Positions 25,868 to 34,490 are shown, counted from the first letter of the stretch. The stretch is DNA of 48,348 nt from Clostridiaceae bacterium (GCA_003553525.1 PWEO01000061.1:1-48348); one strand, 5' to 3'. Translations and numbers: made by a program. Notes: generated by a model not told the origin, from the sequence alone.

Positions 25868-26122
25868 TTAATCTTCCTCGGTGTCTTCATTCTTTATCCC
25901 GTCAGTTTTCGTTTCCTGGGTTTCCTCTTCTTTTTGATCTTTACTTTTTTTTGATTCGGAAACCTCTCCATCTCCCATTAGATTACTGGTTTCTTTCTTA
26001 AATTCTTTTAAGCTCTTGCCTAGGGCTTTTCCGATCTCCGGTAGCTTTGCCGGTCCAAAAATCACTAAAGCAACAACCAGAATCAATATCAGCTCTACAA
26101 CTCCTAATCTTCCACCAAACAT
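25868..26122 (-). CDS. tatA: Twin-arginine translocase subunit TatA
   Basis: An 84-aa protein with one N-terminal membrane helix (about residues 7-22, VVELILILVVALVIFGP), the hinge FGPAKLPEIGKALGKSLKEFKK and a highly charged C-terminal tail, the standard TatA form. AGGAGG precedes ATG 26122. It forms a two-gene tatAC operon; Bacillota often use a single TatA without TatB. An extended -10 lies about 80 bases upstream. Confidence 0.96.
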   Translation of the reverse strand: MFGGRLGVVELILILVVALVIFGPAKLPEIGKALGKSLKEFKKETSNLMGDGEVSESKKSKDQKEEETQETKTDGIKNEDTEED

Positions 26123-26202
26123 GTTGATTCCTCCTAAAGTATATTTGCAGCTCCATATCCAGCTAACAGTATGTAGCTACGGATGATTCTTTTCTTGATA
26201 AA

Positions 26203-26211
26203 ATTATAACA
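26203..26211 (-). promoter_or_regulatory. Extended -10 promoter element for tatAC
   Basis: On the minus strand TGT followed by TATAAT (core at 26203-26208) forms an extended -10 about 80 bases before tatA. The -35 is weak. The rest of the gap (26123-26315) shows no gene and no clear terminator for the radical SAM gene. Confidence 0.4.
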
Positions 26212-26315
26212 TATTATTGATAAGAATAATTCTTTATTCCTTCTTCATGCTAAAGTCTTATGGTTCATAATGGTTGGTTATACTCATAGATAAGTGTACA
26301 GAGCCTTAAAGAATT

Positions 26316-27188
26316 CTAAAGCCTTCGATATAATTCATGTTTATAAAAATCCTCTTTATCGTCGAGGGCTTGATCAATAGTGTTCAGTAAAGCCTCCCTG
26401 TCCTTGGGAAGACTTCCTTTCAAGGCTACATAGTTTGATGCGTGGTTGCTTCGAAAGACTGTATTCTTCAGCTCTAAACCTTGGATCATCCAACGGGCTT
26501 CCTTAAGAACTTCCTCCGGTCCCTGGAGCTGGAATTCACCTTTTTCTACGGCTTCAAATAAGATCGTCCCTTCTTGAACCAAAAGGGTTAATAAAGAGAA
26601 ATAATCCGGTTGAATAGCGTTTACCACCTCTGCGGATTTTAATGCATGCTCTTGCCAAAGCTCTTTCCCTCCGAGACCGGAAATCACTGTAACCGATAGT
26701 TTAAATCCTGCATTACCGGCCTTTTGACCGGCTTCAATCATTTCTTGGGAACCGACCCCTTTATTGATTTTATCCAGAATGATATCGCTGCCGGATTCTA
26801 TCCCCAGATAAAGCAAGTTCAGACCTAATTCCTTTATTTTTTCCAATTCTATAGAGGTTTTTCTCAAAATATCCTTTGGGGCACTATAGGCCGATACTCT
26901 TTTACATTCGGGGAAAAGCCTTCTAATTTCTAATAATATCCTTTCCAGTTGGAAGTTCGGTATTACTAAGGCATTTCCATCGGCTAAAAAAATCCTTTCT
27001 ACGTTGCTATGGGTTTTCCGTGCCATGGTTAAATCCTCTAGTATTTCATCTGCCTTCCGTAGACGAAAACTTTTTTCTTTGTACATTCCGCAAAAAGTAC
27101 ATTGATTATGGGAGCAGCCAATACTTACCTGTATTATTAGGCTGTAGGCTTCGCTGGGCGGACGATAAATATTTCCTTCATAGTTCAT
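26316..27188 (-). CDS. Radical SAM protein, function unknown
   Basis: This 290-aa protein carries an N-terminal iron-sulfur motif CSHNQCTFC (Cx4Cx2C, near residues 24-32) followed by GMYKEKSF, a pattern of Elp3/NifB-fold radical SAM proteins of unknown function. The stretches VERIFLADGNALV and NLLYLGIESGSDIILDKINKG fit the TIM-barrel SAM-binding positions. It has no extra cluster domain or B12 domain. It begins 37 bases after the isoprenoid-synthase-like gene and so forms an operon with it. The spacing of four residues between the first two cysteines differs from the textbook Cx3Cx2C. I cannot name a substrate. Confidence 0.8.
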   Translation of the reverse strand: MNYEGNIYRPPSEAYSLIIQVSIGCSHNQCTFCGMYKEKSFRLRKADEILEDLTMARKTHSNVERIFLADGNALVIPNFQLERILLEIRRLFPECKRVSAYSAPKDILRKTSIELEKIKELGLNLLYLGIESGSDIILDKINKGVGSQEMIEAGQKAGNAGFKLSVTVISGLGGKELWQEHALKSAEVVNAIQPDYFSLLTLLVQEGTILFEAVEKGEFQLQGPEEVLKEARWMIQGLELKNTVFRSNHASNYVALKGSLPKDREALLNTIDQALDDKEDFYKHELYRRL

Positions 27189-27225
27189 TATATGATCTCT
27201 CCAAACTTTTTTTATTTCTTTTATT

Positions 27226-28497
27226 CTACCATATTTCCATTGATTCTTTTACCCGTCTTTGCTTTTCGTTTTTTAGTTTTAGCTTGAGGGACTGATGTTG
27301 GGTTTCTAAAAATCTTCGAGAAACGGGAAAATGACTCTCCGCCCGTCGAACATATTCTTCGCTAAAGGAGCCGGGGTTCATTAATACGGAACCCAGAATC
27401 AACAGCAATGTATTTTCCATTAGAAAATTTTTCATGCTCTTTTTCATACTCTGATGGGTGGTGCTATCAAAATAAGCTTCAAAAACCCTTTCAGTGAAAT
27501 CAATTAATTGGTCCGCCTCCTTATCTAAGGTTTTCTTTCCATAGCCCAGGGAAAAAAGGGTTTGATGTTGATTTTGATAATCTTCTTTGCAGTCCTGTAA
27601 ATCGTCGGCCATTTGCAATAATGCTCCGTAATTAAAACAAAAGATCCTTTCTTCTTCGTTCAGGCTGCCCTTGACCAAATAGCCATCGGCCAGTACCGAT
27701 GCCCCCCCTTTGTGAAAACTGATTTCCAGCAGATTTTTTTCCTGTGATTCTGTTCCTGTTCCATTTTCCCATATTTTATCTCCGATGCAGGCAGACTGTT
27801 GTCTCAAACTTTCTCGCTGGCTGTGATGAATATATAAAAGACTTTCGAAAACCTCCGGGTGCAATTCCCTAGAAAAGGTTTCTTCGATTTTTTCAATCAT
27901 ATGAAAAATTTTTACTTCTTCTGTTTTCTCACTCTGCACCTTATCGCCTAACAGACGTCGATGTAATCGGTCACAGGCTAAGTATTTTTCCTCCTTTTTA
28001 ATCCCGGGATCATCCATGAAGTTATCGGTGTAGGGATACAGCATACTATATCCGAAAACTCCCTCAGTACATTCCACCGGGATCTCAAAAGACTTTTGCA
28101 GCAAATTCATAATCCATACATTACGAAAGGCCTGTCCGATATCTTCTATTGCTATTTTAGAATCATAATTTCGAACCTTGGTGATAAAATCCTCGGAACT
28201 TTGAAAGAATCCGGGATCCAGAAATATCTCTTTGCCTTCCCGGGAAAACAAAGGGCCCTGCAGTAAAAACGCTTCCAGAACTTTCTTTAATTTCTCTTTG
28301 GACTTTAACTCTTCCGTGTTCTTCATAAGTTGAAGGAGTGCCCCTTCGTTTTCTGTTTTTTCTTTCTTATCGTATTTTCGCATTGCTCCGCTCCATGGCT
28401 CCCGTTTTACATTTCTCCATAGTTTGAGAGCCTGTTGGTGCATTTTATCAATGTCTAAATAGTCATAGGTAAACCCCTCGGGATTTCCTCTTATCAT
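27226..28497 (-). CDS. Class 1 isoprenoid-synthase-fold protein, function unknown
   Basis: A 423-aa mostly helical protein. Two acidic motifs resemble the metal-diphosphate sites of trans-isoprenyl synthases: TDNFMDD at 157-163 and MADDLQDCKED at about 296-306. HKGGAS at 262-267 sits where polyprenyl synthases have K(T)GA before the second aspartate motif. The N-terminal 140 residues match nothing I know. It lacks a canonical first DDxxD, so it may be a terpene/prenyl synthase variant or a non-catalytic relative. GGAGGGG lies eight bases before the ATG. It leads an operon with the radical SAM gene. No MEP-pathway or carotenoid genes are nearby. The fold call is moderate; the reaction is unknown. 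Confidence 0.62.
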   Translation of the reverse strand: MIRGNPEGFTYDYLDIDKMHQQALKLWRNVKREPWSGAMRKYDKKEKTENEGALLQLMKNTEELKSKEKLKKVLEAFLLQGPLFSREGKEIFLDPGFFQSSEDFITKVRNYDSKIAIEDIGQAFRNVWIMNLLQKSFEIPVECTEGVFGYSMLYPYTDNFMDDPGIKKEEKYLACDRLHRRLLGDKVQSEKTEEVKIFHMIEKIEETFSRELHPEVFESLLYIHHSQRESLRQQSACIGDKIWENGTGTESQEKNLLEISFHKGGASVLADGYLVKGSLNEEERIFCFNYGALLQMADDLQDCKEDYQNQHQTLFSLGYGKKTLDKEADQLIDFTERVFEAYFDSTTHQSMKKSMKNFLMENTLLLILGSVLMNPGSFSEEYVRRAESHFPVSRRFLETQHQSLKLKLKNEKQRRVKESMEIW

Positions 28498-28600
28498 CCT
28501 GTTTCCCCTCCCATATTTATTTCCTTGTCTTTATTATAATCAAATTTCAACATAAAAAAAACTTGAAGTTTTTTCCCTCGCCCTCTTAGAGGAGGATCGT

Positions 28601-28640
28601 ACAAAAACCCTGCAAGGATTGGCTCCTTGCAGGGTTTTTT
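28601..28640 (-). terminator. Strong intrinsic terminator after the formate dehydrogenase operon
   Basis: A perfect 16-bp stem (28603-28618 with 28624-28639, core ACCCTGCAAGGA) and a 5-nt loop is flanked by T-runs in both directions. It lies 33 bases past the fdh stop on the minus strand and shields the isoprenoid-like gene from read-through. The rest of the gap to 28498 holds an unassigned TATAAT on the minus strand. Confidence 0.93.
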
Positions 28641-28672
28641 GTTTCAATGCTTAGACTATTTCAGCTTAACTT

Positions 28673-31348
28673 TTAAGAAGCTTTTTCAATGTTTACTGCA
28701 CTTACCTTTAATTCAGGAATTTTAGAGTACTCATCCAACACACTGCCATTGGTCAGAATGTTTGCTGCTCCCTCTGCCCAGTGGAAAGGAATAAATACGG
28801 TGTTTCCGGAAATTTTATCCGTTACCTTGGCATTTACAGTAATCGATCCTCTTCGGGAAGAAACCTTAATCCGGTCTCCGGTTTCGATATTCTTTACCCG
28901 AGCCAGTTCCGGACTGATTTCAATAAAACTCTCAGGTGCCAAGTTGTTCAGCCCTTCAGTTTTCCCGGTCATGGTTCTGGTGTGATACTGATAAAGTACC
29001 CTTCCCGTAGTCATGATCAACGGATATTCTTCATCGGTAACCTCGGCAGACGGTTTGTAATTTGCGGGTTTGAACAGTCCCAGTCCCCGGGCAAAGCGTT
29101 CTCCATGTAAAAACCTGGTTCCTTCATGGGTTTTTGTAGGGCATGGCCACTGCAGTCCGTTTCCTTCCAGACGACTGTAATCGATTCCGGCGTATTGTGG
29201 TGTCACACTGGCAATTTCATCCATGATTTCCGAAGCACTTTCATAGGTCTTTTCATAGCCCAATCGATTCATCAGGTTCATAAAGATCTCCCAGTCATTC
29301 TTCGCTTCTCCCGGCGCATCGATGGCCTTACGAATTCGTTGTACCCGTCTCTCGGTATTTACAAAGGTACCGTCTTTTTCCGCATAGGCGGTGGCGGGTA
29401 GCACAACATCCGCAAGTTCTGCAGTTTCCGTAAGGAAGATGTCCTGGACTACTAAGAAATCTAAACTCTCTATGGCCTTTCGAATATGGGTGGTATCAGG
29501 ATCGGAAACCATTGGATTTTCTCCCATAATGTAAATCATCTTCACGCTTTTTCGAAGAGCGTTATCCATCATTTCCGGAAGGGTAAGACCATTTTCATCA
29601 GAAAGATCCACACCCCAAGCTTCATCAAATTTCTTCTTCATATCAGGGTTTGCTACAGGCTGGTATCCCGGATAAACATTGGGAAGACCTCCCATGTCAC
29701 AAGCTCCCTGTACATTGTTTTGTCCTCTCAGAGGATTCACTCCCGTACCTTCTCTTCCGATGTTTCCTGTAAGCATGGCAAGATTCGCAATGCTCATTAC
29801 ACTTTCGGTCCCGGTACTGTGTTGGGTAATTCCCATACAGTAATAAATTGCAGCACGATTGCCTTCTCCGTAAATTTTTGCAGCCTTTATAATGTCTTTG
29901 GCATCCACTTCACAAATTTCCGCAACTTTTTCCGGAGTATACTCTTTTACCAGTTCCTTTAATGCTTCAAAGTTTTCCGTTCGCTCTTCAATAAACTTAT
30001 CATCTTGAAGCTCTTCTGCCAAAATCACATGCATAAGTCCGTTGGAAAGAGCCAGGCTGGTTCCCGGTTTAATCTGTAAAAAAACATCCGCATAATAGGC
30101 AAGTTCAATTTCCCGAGGGTCCGCTACTATAAGCTTCGCCCCATTTTTTACCGCTTGCTTCATTTTGGATCCGATGACGGGATGATTCTCTGTGGTATTG
30201 GATCCCGTAACAAATAATACGTCGGATTTTAATACTTCGTCCACACTATTTGTCATCGCTCCGCTACCTAACGTTGTTGCAAGACCTGCAACGGTAGAGG
30301 AGTGTCAGAGTCGGGCACAGTGGTCCACACTGTTGGTTCCGATGGCTGCCCGCATAAACTTTTGCATCATATAATTGTCTTCCGTGCTGCATCTTGCAGA
30401 GGTAAGTCCTGCAAAAGCTCCCGGACCGTTTTCCGCTTTAATGCTGTTGATTTTTCCAACGATGGTATCATAAGCTTCTTCCCAGGTGGATTCTTGAAGT
30501 CTGCCGTCTTTTCGAATCAAAGGCATCTTCAGTCGATCGGGATGACTTAAGAAATCAAAGGCAAATTTACCCTTTGCACAGAGCATTCGATCATTAACCC
30601 CGTCCGCCGGTTGCACTTCCACTACTTTATTATCCTTTACCAGTAAATCCATTTGACATCCCACACCGCAGTATGAACAGGTAGTCCGGACTTTGTTCAC
30701 TTCCCAGTATCGAAACTTGGTTTTCTTCTTCGATCCCAAAGCATCCACGGGACAGACGGAAACACAGTTTCCACAGGATACACAGGTGGACTCGGATAGA
30801 CCTCTTTCCAGGGGAGTTGCAATATGGGTTTCAAACCCTCTTTCTGCAAAACCGATGGCATGGGTTTCCTGCAATTCATCACACACCATTACACATTTTC
30901 CGCATTTGATACATTTATTTTGATCGCTATAGTAAAAATCATTAGACTGATCGATTTCATAGTGGTTTCTTGCCCCGTCATAGGAGGTTTCTTCCACGCC
31001 GTACTGATAACAAAGATCCTGCAGGACACATTCCCCGGCTTTTTCACAGGTTAAACACTCCAGGGGATGGTCCGCTAAAAGAAGATCCAGGATCTCTTTC
31101 CGGGCGGTTACTACATCTTCGCTTTCGGTTTCCACTTCCATTCCTTCATAAACAGGCGTTACACAGGCCGTGGGAAGGTTTGCTCCGCCATTTACTTCCA
31201 CCACACAAATTCTACAGGAACCATGGGGCTTTAATCTTTCATCGTGGCAAAAAGTGGGGATCTTAATACCGATTTTTTTTGCTGCTTCCAGTACGGTACT
31301 GCCTTTTTCCACTTCCACCTTTTGACCATTAATTGATACGGTCACCAT
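28673..31348 (-). CDS. fdhF: NAD-linked formate dehydrogenase catalytic subunit, selenoprotein (in-frame TGA read as Sec)
   Basis: It interconverts formate and CO2 at a molybdenum or tungsten pterin site. The reading frame meets TGA at 30305-30307 and continues intact to 28673, giving 891 aa with selenocysteine at residue 348 in the context VDHCARL-U-HSSTVAGLATTL, as in known seleno-FDHs. Domains in order: NuoG-like 2Fe-2S ferredoxin (Cys in TFCHDE and GSCRICVVEV), His/Cys 4Fe-4S region LECLTCEKAGECVLQDLC, two 4Fe-4S motifs (CIKCGKCVMVC, CVSCGNCVSVC), the molybdopterin 4Fe-4S motif CSYCGVGC, then pterin domains with the C-terminal dinucleotide-binding region. It is last in an operon with NuoE/NuoF-type subunits. 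No signal peptide, so cytosolic. A plain gene call would split it into two. Confidence 0.97.
30264..30307 (-). promoter_or_regulatory. SECIS element for selenocysteine insertion in fdhF
   Basis: Directly after the TGA, the minus strand folds into an apical stem GTTGCA/TGCAAC with loop GGTCT (30276-30292). It is enclosed by CTACC pairing with GGTAG (30293-30297 with 30264-30268). The apical GTTGCAGGTCT is nearly the same as in the E. coli fdhF SECIS, which SelB binds. Position and sequence together explain the in-frame stop. Confidence 0.93.
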
Positions 31349-31437
31349 TTACTTTCGCCTCCTTCGTAAAATCATTTAGTACATTCTTTATCGTCAAGGA
31401 CTATCAAATTTCTTAAGAAATTCATCTTCATTCAATC

Positions 31438-33234
31438 TTATCCTTTTTTTATGGCGTCAAAAGGACAGGCTTCCAAGCAAGCGTTACACTTAATACATTT
31501 ATCCGTATCAATGTGGTATACGGTTTTGCCTTTTGTTCCGCTGATACAGTCCACAGGACATTTTGCTGCGCAAATTCCACATTTCTTACATTTATCTTCA
31601 ATCACGATATAATTCAGTAAGGCTTTACAAACACCTGCAGGACACCGCTTATCATGAACATGGGCTTCATATTCATCCATAAAGAAATCAAGGGTTGAAA
31701 GCACAGGGTTCGGAGCAGTTTGTCCCAACCCGCAAAGGGATGCATTTTTTATGGTTTTTGCCAGGGTCTCAAGTTTAGCCAGGTCCGCCGGCGTTCCTTT
31801 ACCCTCTGCGATTTTATCCAGCATTTCCAGCATTCTTTTCGTGCCGTCTCGACAAGGAGTACATTTTCCACAGGACTCGTCCACGGTAAAGTCTAAAAAG
31901 AACCGTGCAATGTCCACCATACAGTTATCTTCATCCAAAACGATCATACCGCCGGACCCCATCATAGATCCTAATTCAATTAAATTATCATAATCAATAG
32001 GAGTGTCAATATGGGCCGCAGGAATACATCCTCCCGAAGGTCCACCGGTTTGTACCGCCTTAAACTCTTTTCCTCCTGGAATACCGCCTCCGACATCATA
32101 AATCGCTTCCCGAAGGGTGGTTCCCATGGGGATCTCCAAGAGTCCCGTATTATTAATTTTTCCGGCTAAGGCAAACACCTTGGTTCCTTTGGATTTTTCC
32201 GTTCCAATACTGGCAAACCATTCCGCTCCCCTGAGGATTATTTGAGGAATGTTGGCATAGGTTTCCACATTGTTCAGCAGAGTCGGCTTATCAAAAAGTC
32301 CTTTCACTGCCGGAAAGGGAGGTCTCGGTACCGGCATTCCCCGTTTTCCTTCAATGGATTTAATTAATGCGGTTTCCTCTCCACAGACGAAGGCTCCGGC
32401 TCCAAGACGAATTTCCATATCAAAGCTGAAGTCCGTACCAAAAATATTTTCTCCTAAAAGTCCCATCTCTTTTGCCTGGTCGATGGCAATTTGCAAGCGG
32501 TTTACCGCAATAGGATACTCGGCTCGAACATAGACATATCCCTTATTCGCTCCTACAGCATATCCTGCAATGGCCATGGATTCGATCACTACATGAGGGT
32601 CCCCTTCTAATACGGAACGGTCCATAAAGGCCCCGGGATCCCCTTCATCGGCGTTACAGGCAATGTACTTCTGGTCCCCTTCCGCCTTCGCGGTAAATTC
32701 CCACTTCAATCCTGTGGGAAATCCTCCGCCTCCTCGGCCTCGGAGTCCCGAATCTTTAACAATTTGAATAACCTCTTCGGGCTTCATTTCAGAGAGCACC
32801 CGCCCTAAGGCTTCATATCCGTCATAGGCGATATACTCTTCGATAACTTCCGGGTTAATTACACCGCAATTTCTCAGCGCTACACGCTCTTGCTTTTTGT
32901 AGAATCCTACATCATTAATGGACTGCATTTCTCCTTCTTGATAGGATTCCTTATATAGTAAATCCGTAACGATTCTTCCCTTTACCAGGTGCTCTGCAAC
33001 AATGGTATCCACATCTTCTACCTTCAGCTGACTATAGAATGCTCCCTCGGGGTAGACAATGACGATGGGTCCTGCTTCACAAAGACCGAAACATCCGGTT
33101 TTCACTACTTTTGCTTCATCCTTTAAATCATTTTTTTCAATCAGCTCTTTAAACCGTTCTTCAATTTTCAAGGAATCGGAAGATACACATCCGGTCCCTC
33201 CACATACAAGTATATGGGATCGATATAATTCCAT
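31438..33234 (-). CDS. nuoF: NADH-binding NuoF/HydB-type subunit of the formate dehydrogenase complex
   Basis: A 598-aa flavoprotein that exchanges electrons with NAD(H). Residues 1-95 are a thioredoxin-like 2Fe-2S domain (CGGTGC, TGCFGLCEAGP). The FMN/NADH domain follows with GLRGRGGGGFPTGLKWEF near 155-172, then the 4Fe-4S site ESCGKCTPCRDGT. The C-terminus adds two 4Fe-4S motifs (CKKCGICAAKCPVDC, CIKCNACLEACP). This layout is that of HydB/HylB subunits of electron-bifurcating hydrogenases and formate dehydrogenases rather than respiratory complex I. ATG 33234 lies seven bases after AAGGAGG. It sits 31 bases after the small ferredoxin gene and 89 bases before fdhF. Confidence 0.95.
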   Translation of the reverse strand: MELYRSHILVCGGTGCVSSDSLKIEERFKELIEKNDLKDEAKVVKTGCFGLCEAGPIVIVYPEGAFYSQLKVEDVDTIVAEHLVKGRIVTDLLYKESYQEGEMQSINDVGFYKKQERVALRNCGVINPEVIEEYIAYDGYEALGRVLSEMKPEEVIQIVKDSGLRGRGGGGFPTGLKWEFTAKAEGDQKYIACNADEGDPGAFMDRSVLEGDPHVVIESMAIAGYAVGANKGYVYVRAEYPIAVNRLQIAIDQAKEMGLLGENIFGTDFSFDMEIRLGAGAFVCGEETALIKSIEGKRGMPVPRPPFPAVKGLFDKPTLLNNVETYANIPQIILRGAEWFASIGTEKSKGTKVFALAGKINNTGLLEIPMGTTLREAIYDVGGGIPGGKEFKAVQTGGPSGGCIPAAHIDTPIDYDNLIELGSMMGSGGMIVLDEDNCMVDIARFFLDFTVDESCGKCTPCRDGTKRMLEMLDKIAEGKGTPADLAKLETLAKTIKNASLCGLGQTAPNPVLSTLDFFMDEYEAHVHDKRCPAGVCKALLNYIVIEDKCKKCGICAAKCPVDCISGTKGKTVYHIDTDKCIKCNACLEACPFDAIKKG

Positions 33235-33265
33235 TTTCAAACCTCCTTGCGCTTAGTTTAGTCCC

Positions 33266-33634
33266 TTACTTTTCATAGGCTCCAATCGTGTACTCACTCA
33301 CTACTTTTCCATTGACGATGTGTTCCGTCACAACTTTTTTCGCTTTTTCCGCATCCATGTGCACATAGGTAACTTTTTCTTCCCCGGTTCTGTATACTTC
33401 AAACATGGGCTCTAATCGACAGGCTCCGATACATCCGGTTTGGGTTACGGTTACATCCTGCAGATTTCTTTTCTTAACTTCTTCCACAAGAGCCATCATT
33501 ACCGGTCTTGCCCCGGAGGAAATTCCGCAAGTTGCCATTCCTACCACAATCCGGGTTCCTTTGCCGCTTCTTCGCATATCCACCTGATCTAAGGATTCTT
33601 TTCGAAGTTTTCTCAGTTCTTCTAAGCTTTTCAT
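33266..33634 (-). CDS. Thioredoxin-like 2Fe-2S ferredoxin subunit
   Basis: A 122-aa protein with the cluster cysteines in GMATCGISSGAR (near residue 36) and QTGCIGACRLEPM (near 70-75), the CxnC...CxxxC pattern of thioredoxin-like 2Fe-2S ferredoxins. Such small proteins accompany NuoE/NuoF-type subunits of clostridial hydrogenases and formate dehydrogenases, where they pass electrons within the complex. AAGGAGG lies seven bases before the ATG. It is placed between nuoE and nuoF. Confidence 0.92.
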   Translation of the reverse strand: MKSLEELRKLRKESLDQVDMRRSGKGTRIVVGMATCGISSGARPVMMALVEEVKKRNLQDVTVTQTGCIGACRLEPMFEVYRTGEEKVTYVHMDAEKAKKVVTEHIVNGKVVSEYTIGAYEK

Positions 33635-33677
33635 GACCGAACCTCCTTGGATTCATAATTTTTTCTTATAGGTTCCT

Positions 33678-34166
33678 TTAATCTTTGTATTTCTCCATAA
33701 TTCCCGGTACATCTGTCACTTCCAACTTTCCATATACGTCTTCATTAACTGTAATAATCGGAGCCAGTCCGCAGGCGCCAATACATCGGGTAGCCTCTAA
33801 AGTGAAATTTCCATCGGCTGAAGTTTCGCCGCTTTTAGTATCAATGATTTCACTGATTTTGTCTAAAATCGGCTGTGCACTTTTTACGTAGCATGCGGTT
33901 CCCATACAGACACTGATGACATATTTCCCCTTTGGTATCAGCGAAAATTGGGAGTAGAAGGTTACCACGCCGTAGATATCACTCATGGGTACTTTTAACC
34001 TTTCAGATACATGCTTTTGCACCTCATAGGGTACGCACCCGAAAATCTTTTGGGCTTGGGTCAACACTTGCATAAGGGGCCCTTTGCTTCCTTGTACTTT
34101 TTCAATCTGTCGGTCCAGTTGCTGAAAATTTTCTTCCGTTAACGCTTTGCTTACCAATTCTTCCAT
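33678..34166 (-). CDS. nuoE: NuoE/HydC-type 2Fe-2S subunit
   Basis: A 162-aa subunit with the 2Fe-2S cysteines in CMGTACYVK and TRCIGACGLAPII, and the helical N-terminal domain with PYEVQKHVSERLKVPMSDIYG. It relays electrons next to the NuoF flavin. It is the first gene of the four-gene fdh operon (nuoE, ferredoxin, nuoF, fdhF). The leader upstream of it carries a predicted promoter and a possible attenuator. Confidence 0.95.
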   Translation of the reverse strand: MEELVSKALTEENFQQLDRQIEKVQGSKGPLMQVLTQAQKIFGCVPYEVQKHVSERLKVPMSDIYGVVTFYSQFSLIPKGKYVISVCMGTACYVKSAQPILDKISEIIDTKSGETSADGNFTLEATRCIGACGLAPIITVNEDVYGKLEVTDVPGIMEKYKD

Positions 34167-34229
34167 AATGTCCCTCCTTAGCTATATATTCATGTACTTT
34201 GTAACCGGGTTCTGGTGAATACATTATAA

Positions 34230-34266
34230 AAAACCTTACCCTCTTATTCTACTTCAACGGGTAGGG
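34230..34266 (-). promoter_or_regulatory. Possible attenuator hairpin in the fdh operon leader
   Basis: On the minus strand CCCTACCC (34259-34266) pairs with GGGTAAGG (34234-34241), with one C-A mismatch and a 17-nt loop, followed by T6. It lies between the predicted promoter at 34346-34374 and the nuoE start. The stem is weak, so termination is uncertain. The remainder of the 370-base gap (34167-34539) holds the promoter, the uvrC terminator and AT-rich sequence without a gene. Confidence 0.35.
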
Positions 34267-34345
34267 AAATTCAAACTTTTGTATTCATTTTTGAATATTT
34301 CAAGTACTTTTGGGTATCTAATAATGTTAATTTTTTAACTATTAT

Positions 34346-34374
34346 AGTATATAATAAAAATCCTTTGAAATCAA
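34346..34374 (-). promoter_or_regulatory. Predicted sigma-A promoter of the fdh operon
   Basis: On the minus strand TTGATT (34369-34374) and TATACT (34346-34351) are spaced by exactly 17 bases, followed by a second TATAAT-like overlap. It lies about 180 bases before nuoE, leaving a long leader. Confidence 0.55.
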
Positions 34375-34455
34375 TAAAGTTTTTACAACTTTCGTAAATA
34401 TTTTAAGTGTTCACACTTTCCCAAGGTGAAGTTCCCCTAATACTTTCATTATGAT

Positions 34456-34490
34456 AACAAAAAAACTATAGGGCAGCTTTTGCCCTATAG
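34456..34490 (-). terminator. Intrinsic terminator after uvrC
   Basis: A perfect 10-bp stem (CTATAGGGCA at 34466-34475 and its complement at 34481-34490, loop GCTTT) is followed on the minus strand by T7 and more Ts. It ends the uvrBAC transcript about 50 bases past the uvrC stop. Confidence 0.92.

Noticed and set aside
28673-31348. Reading the formate dehydrogenase region as two genes or as a nonsense pseudogene
   Set aside because: The TGA has the exact selenocysteine context and a SECIS hairpin, and both halves are intact and in phase.
31407-31422. Perfect 16-bp palindrome AATTTCTTAAGAAATT between nuoF and fdhF
   Set aside because: It is AT-rich, has no loop suited to a hairpin and no T-run; possible operator, but chance is likely in such composition.
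31438-34166. Part of a respiratory complex I operon
   Set aside because: No membrane subunits are present, the NuoF-like protein has HydB-type extra clusters, and the operon ends with a formate dehydrogenase.
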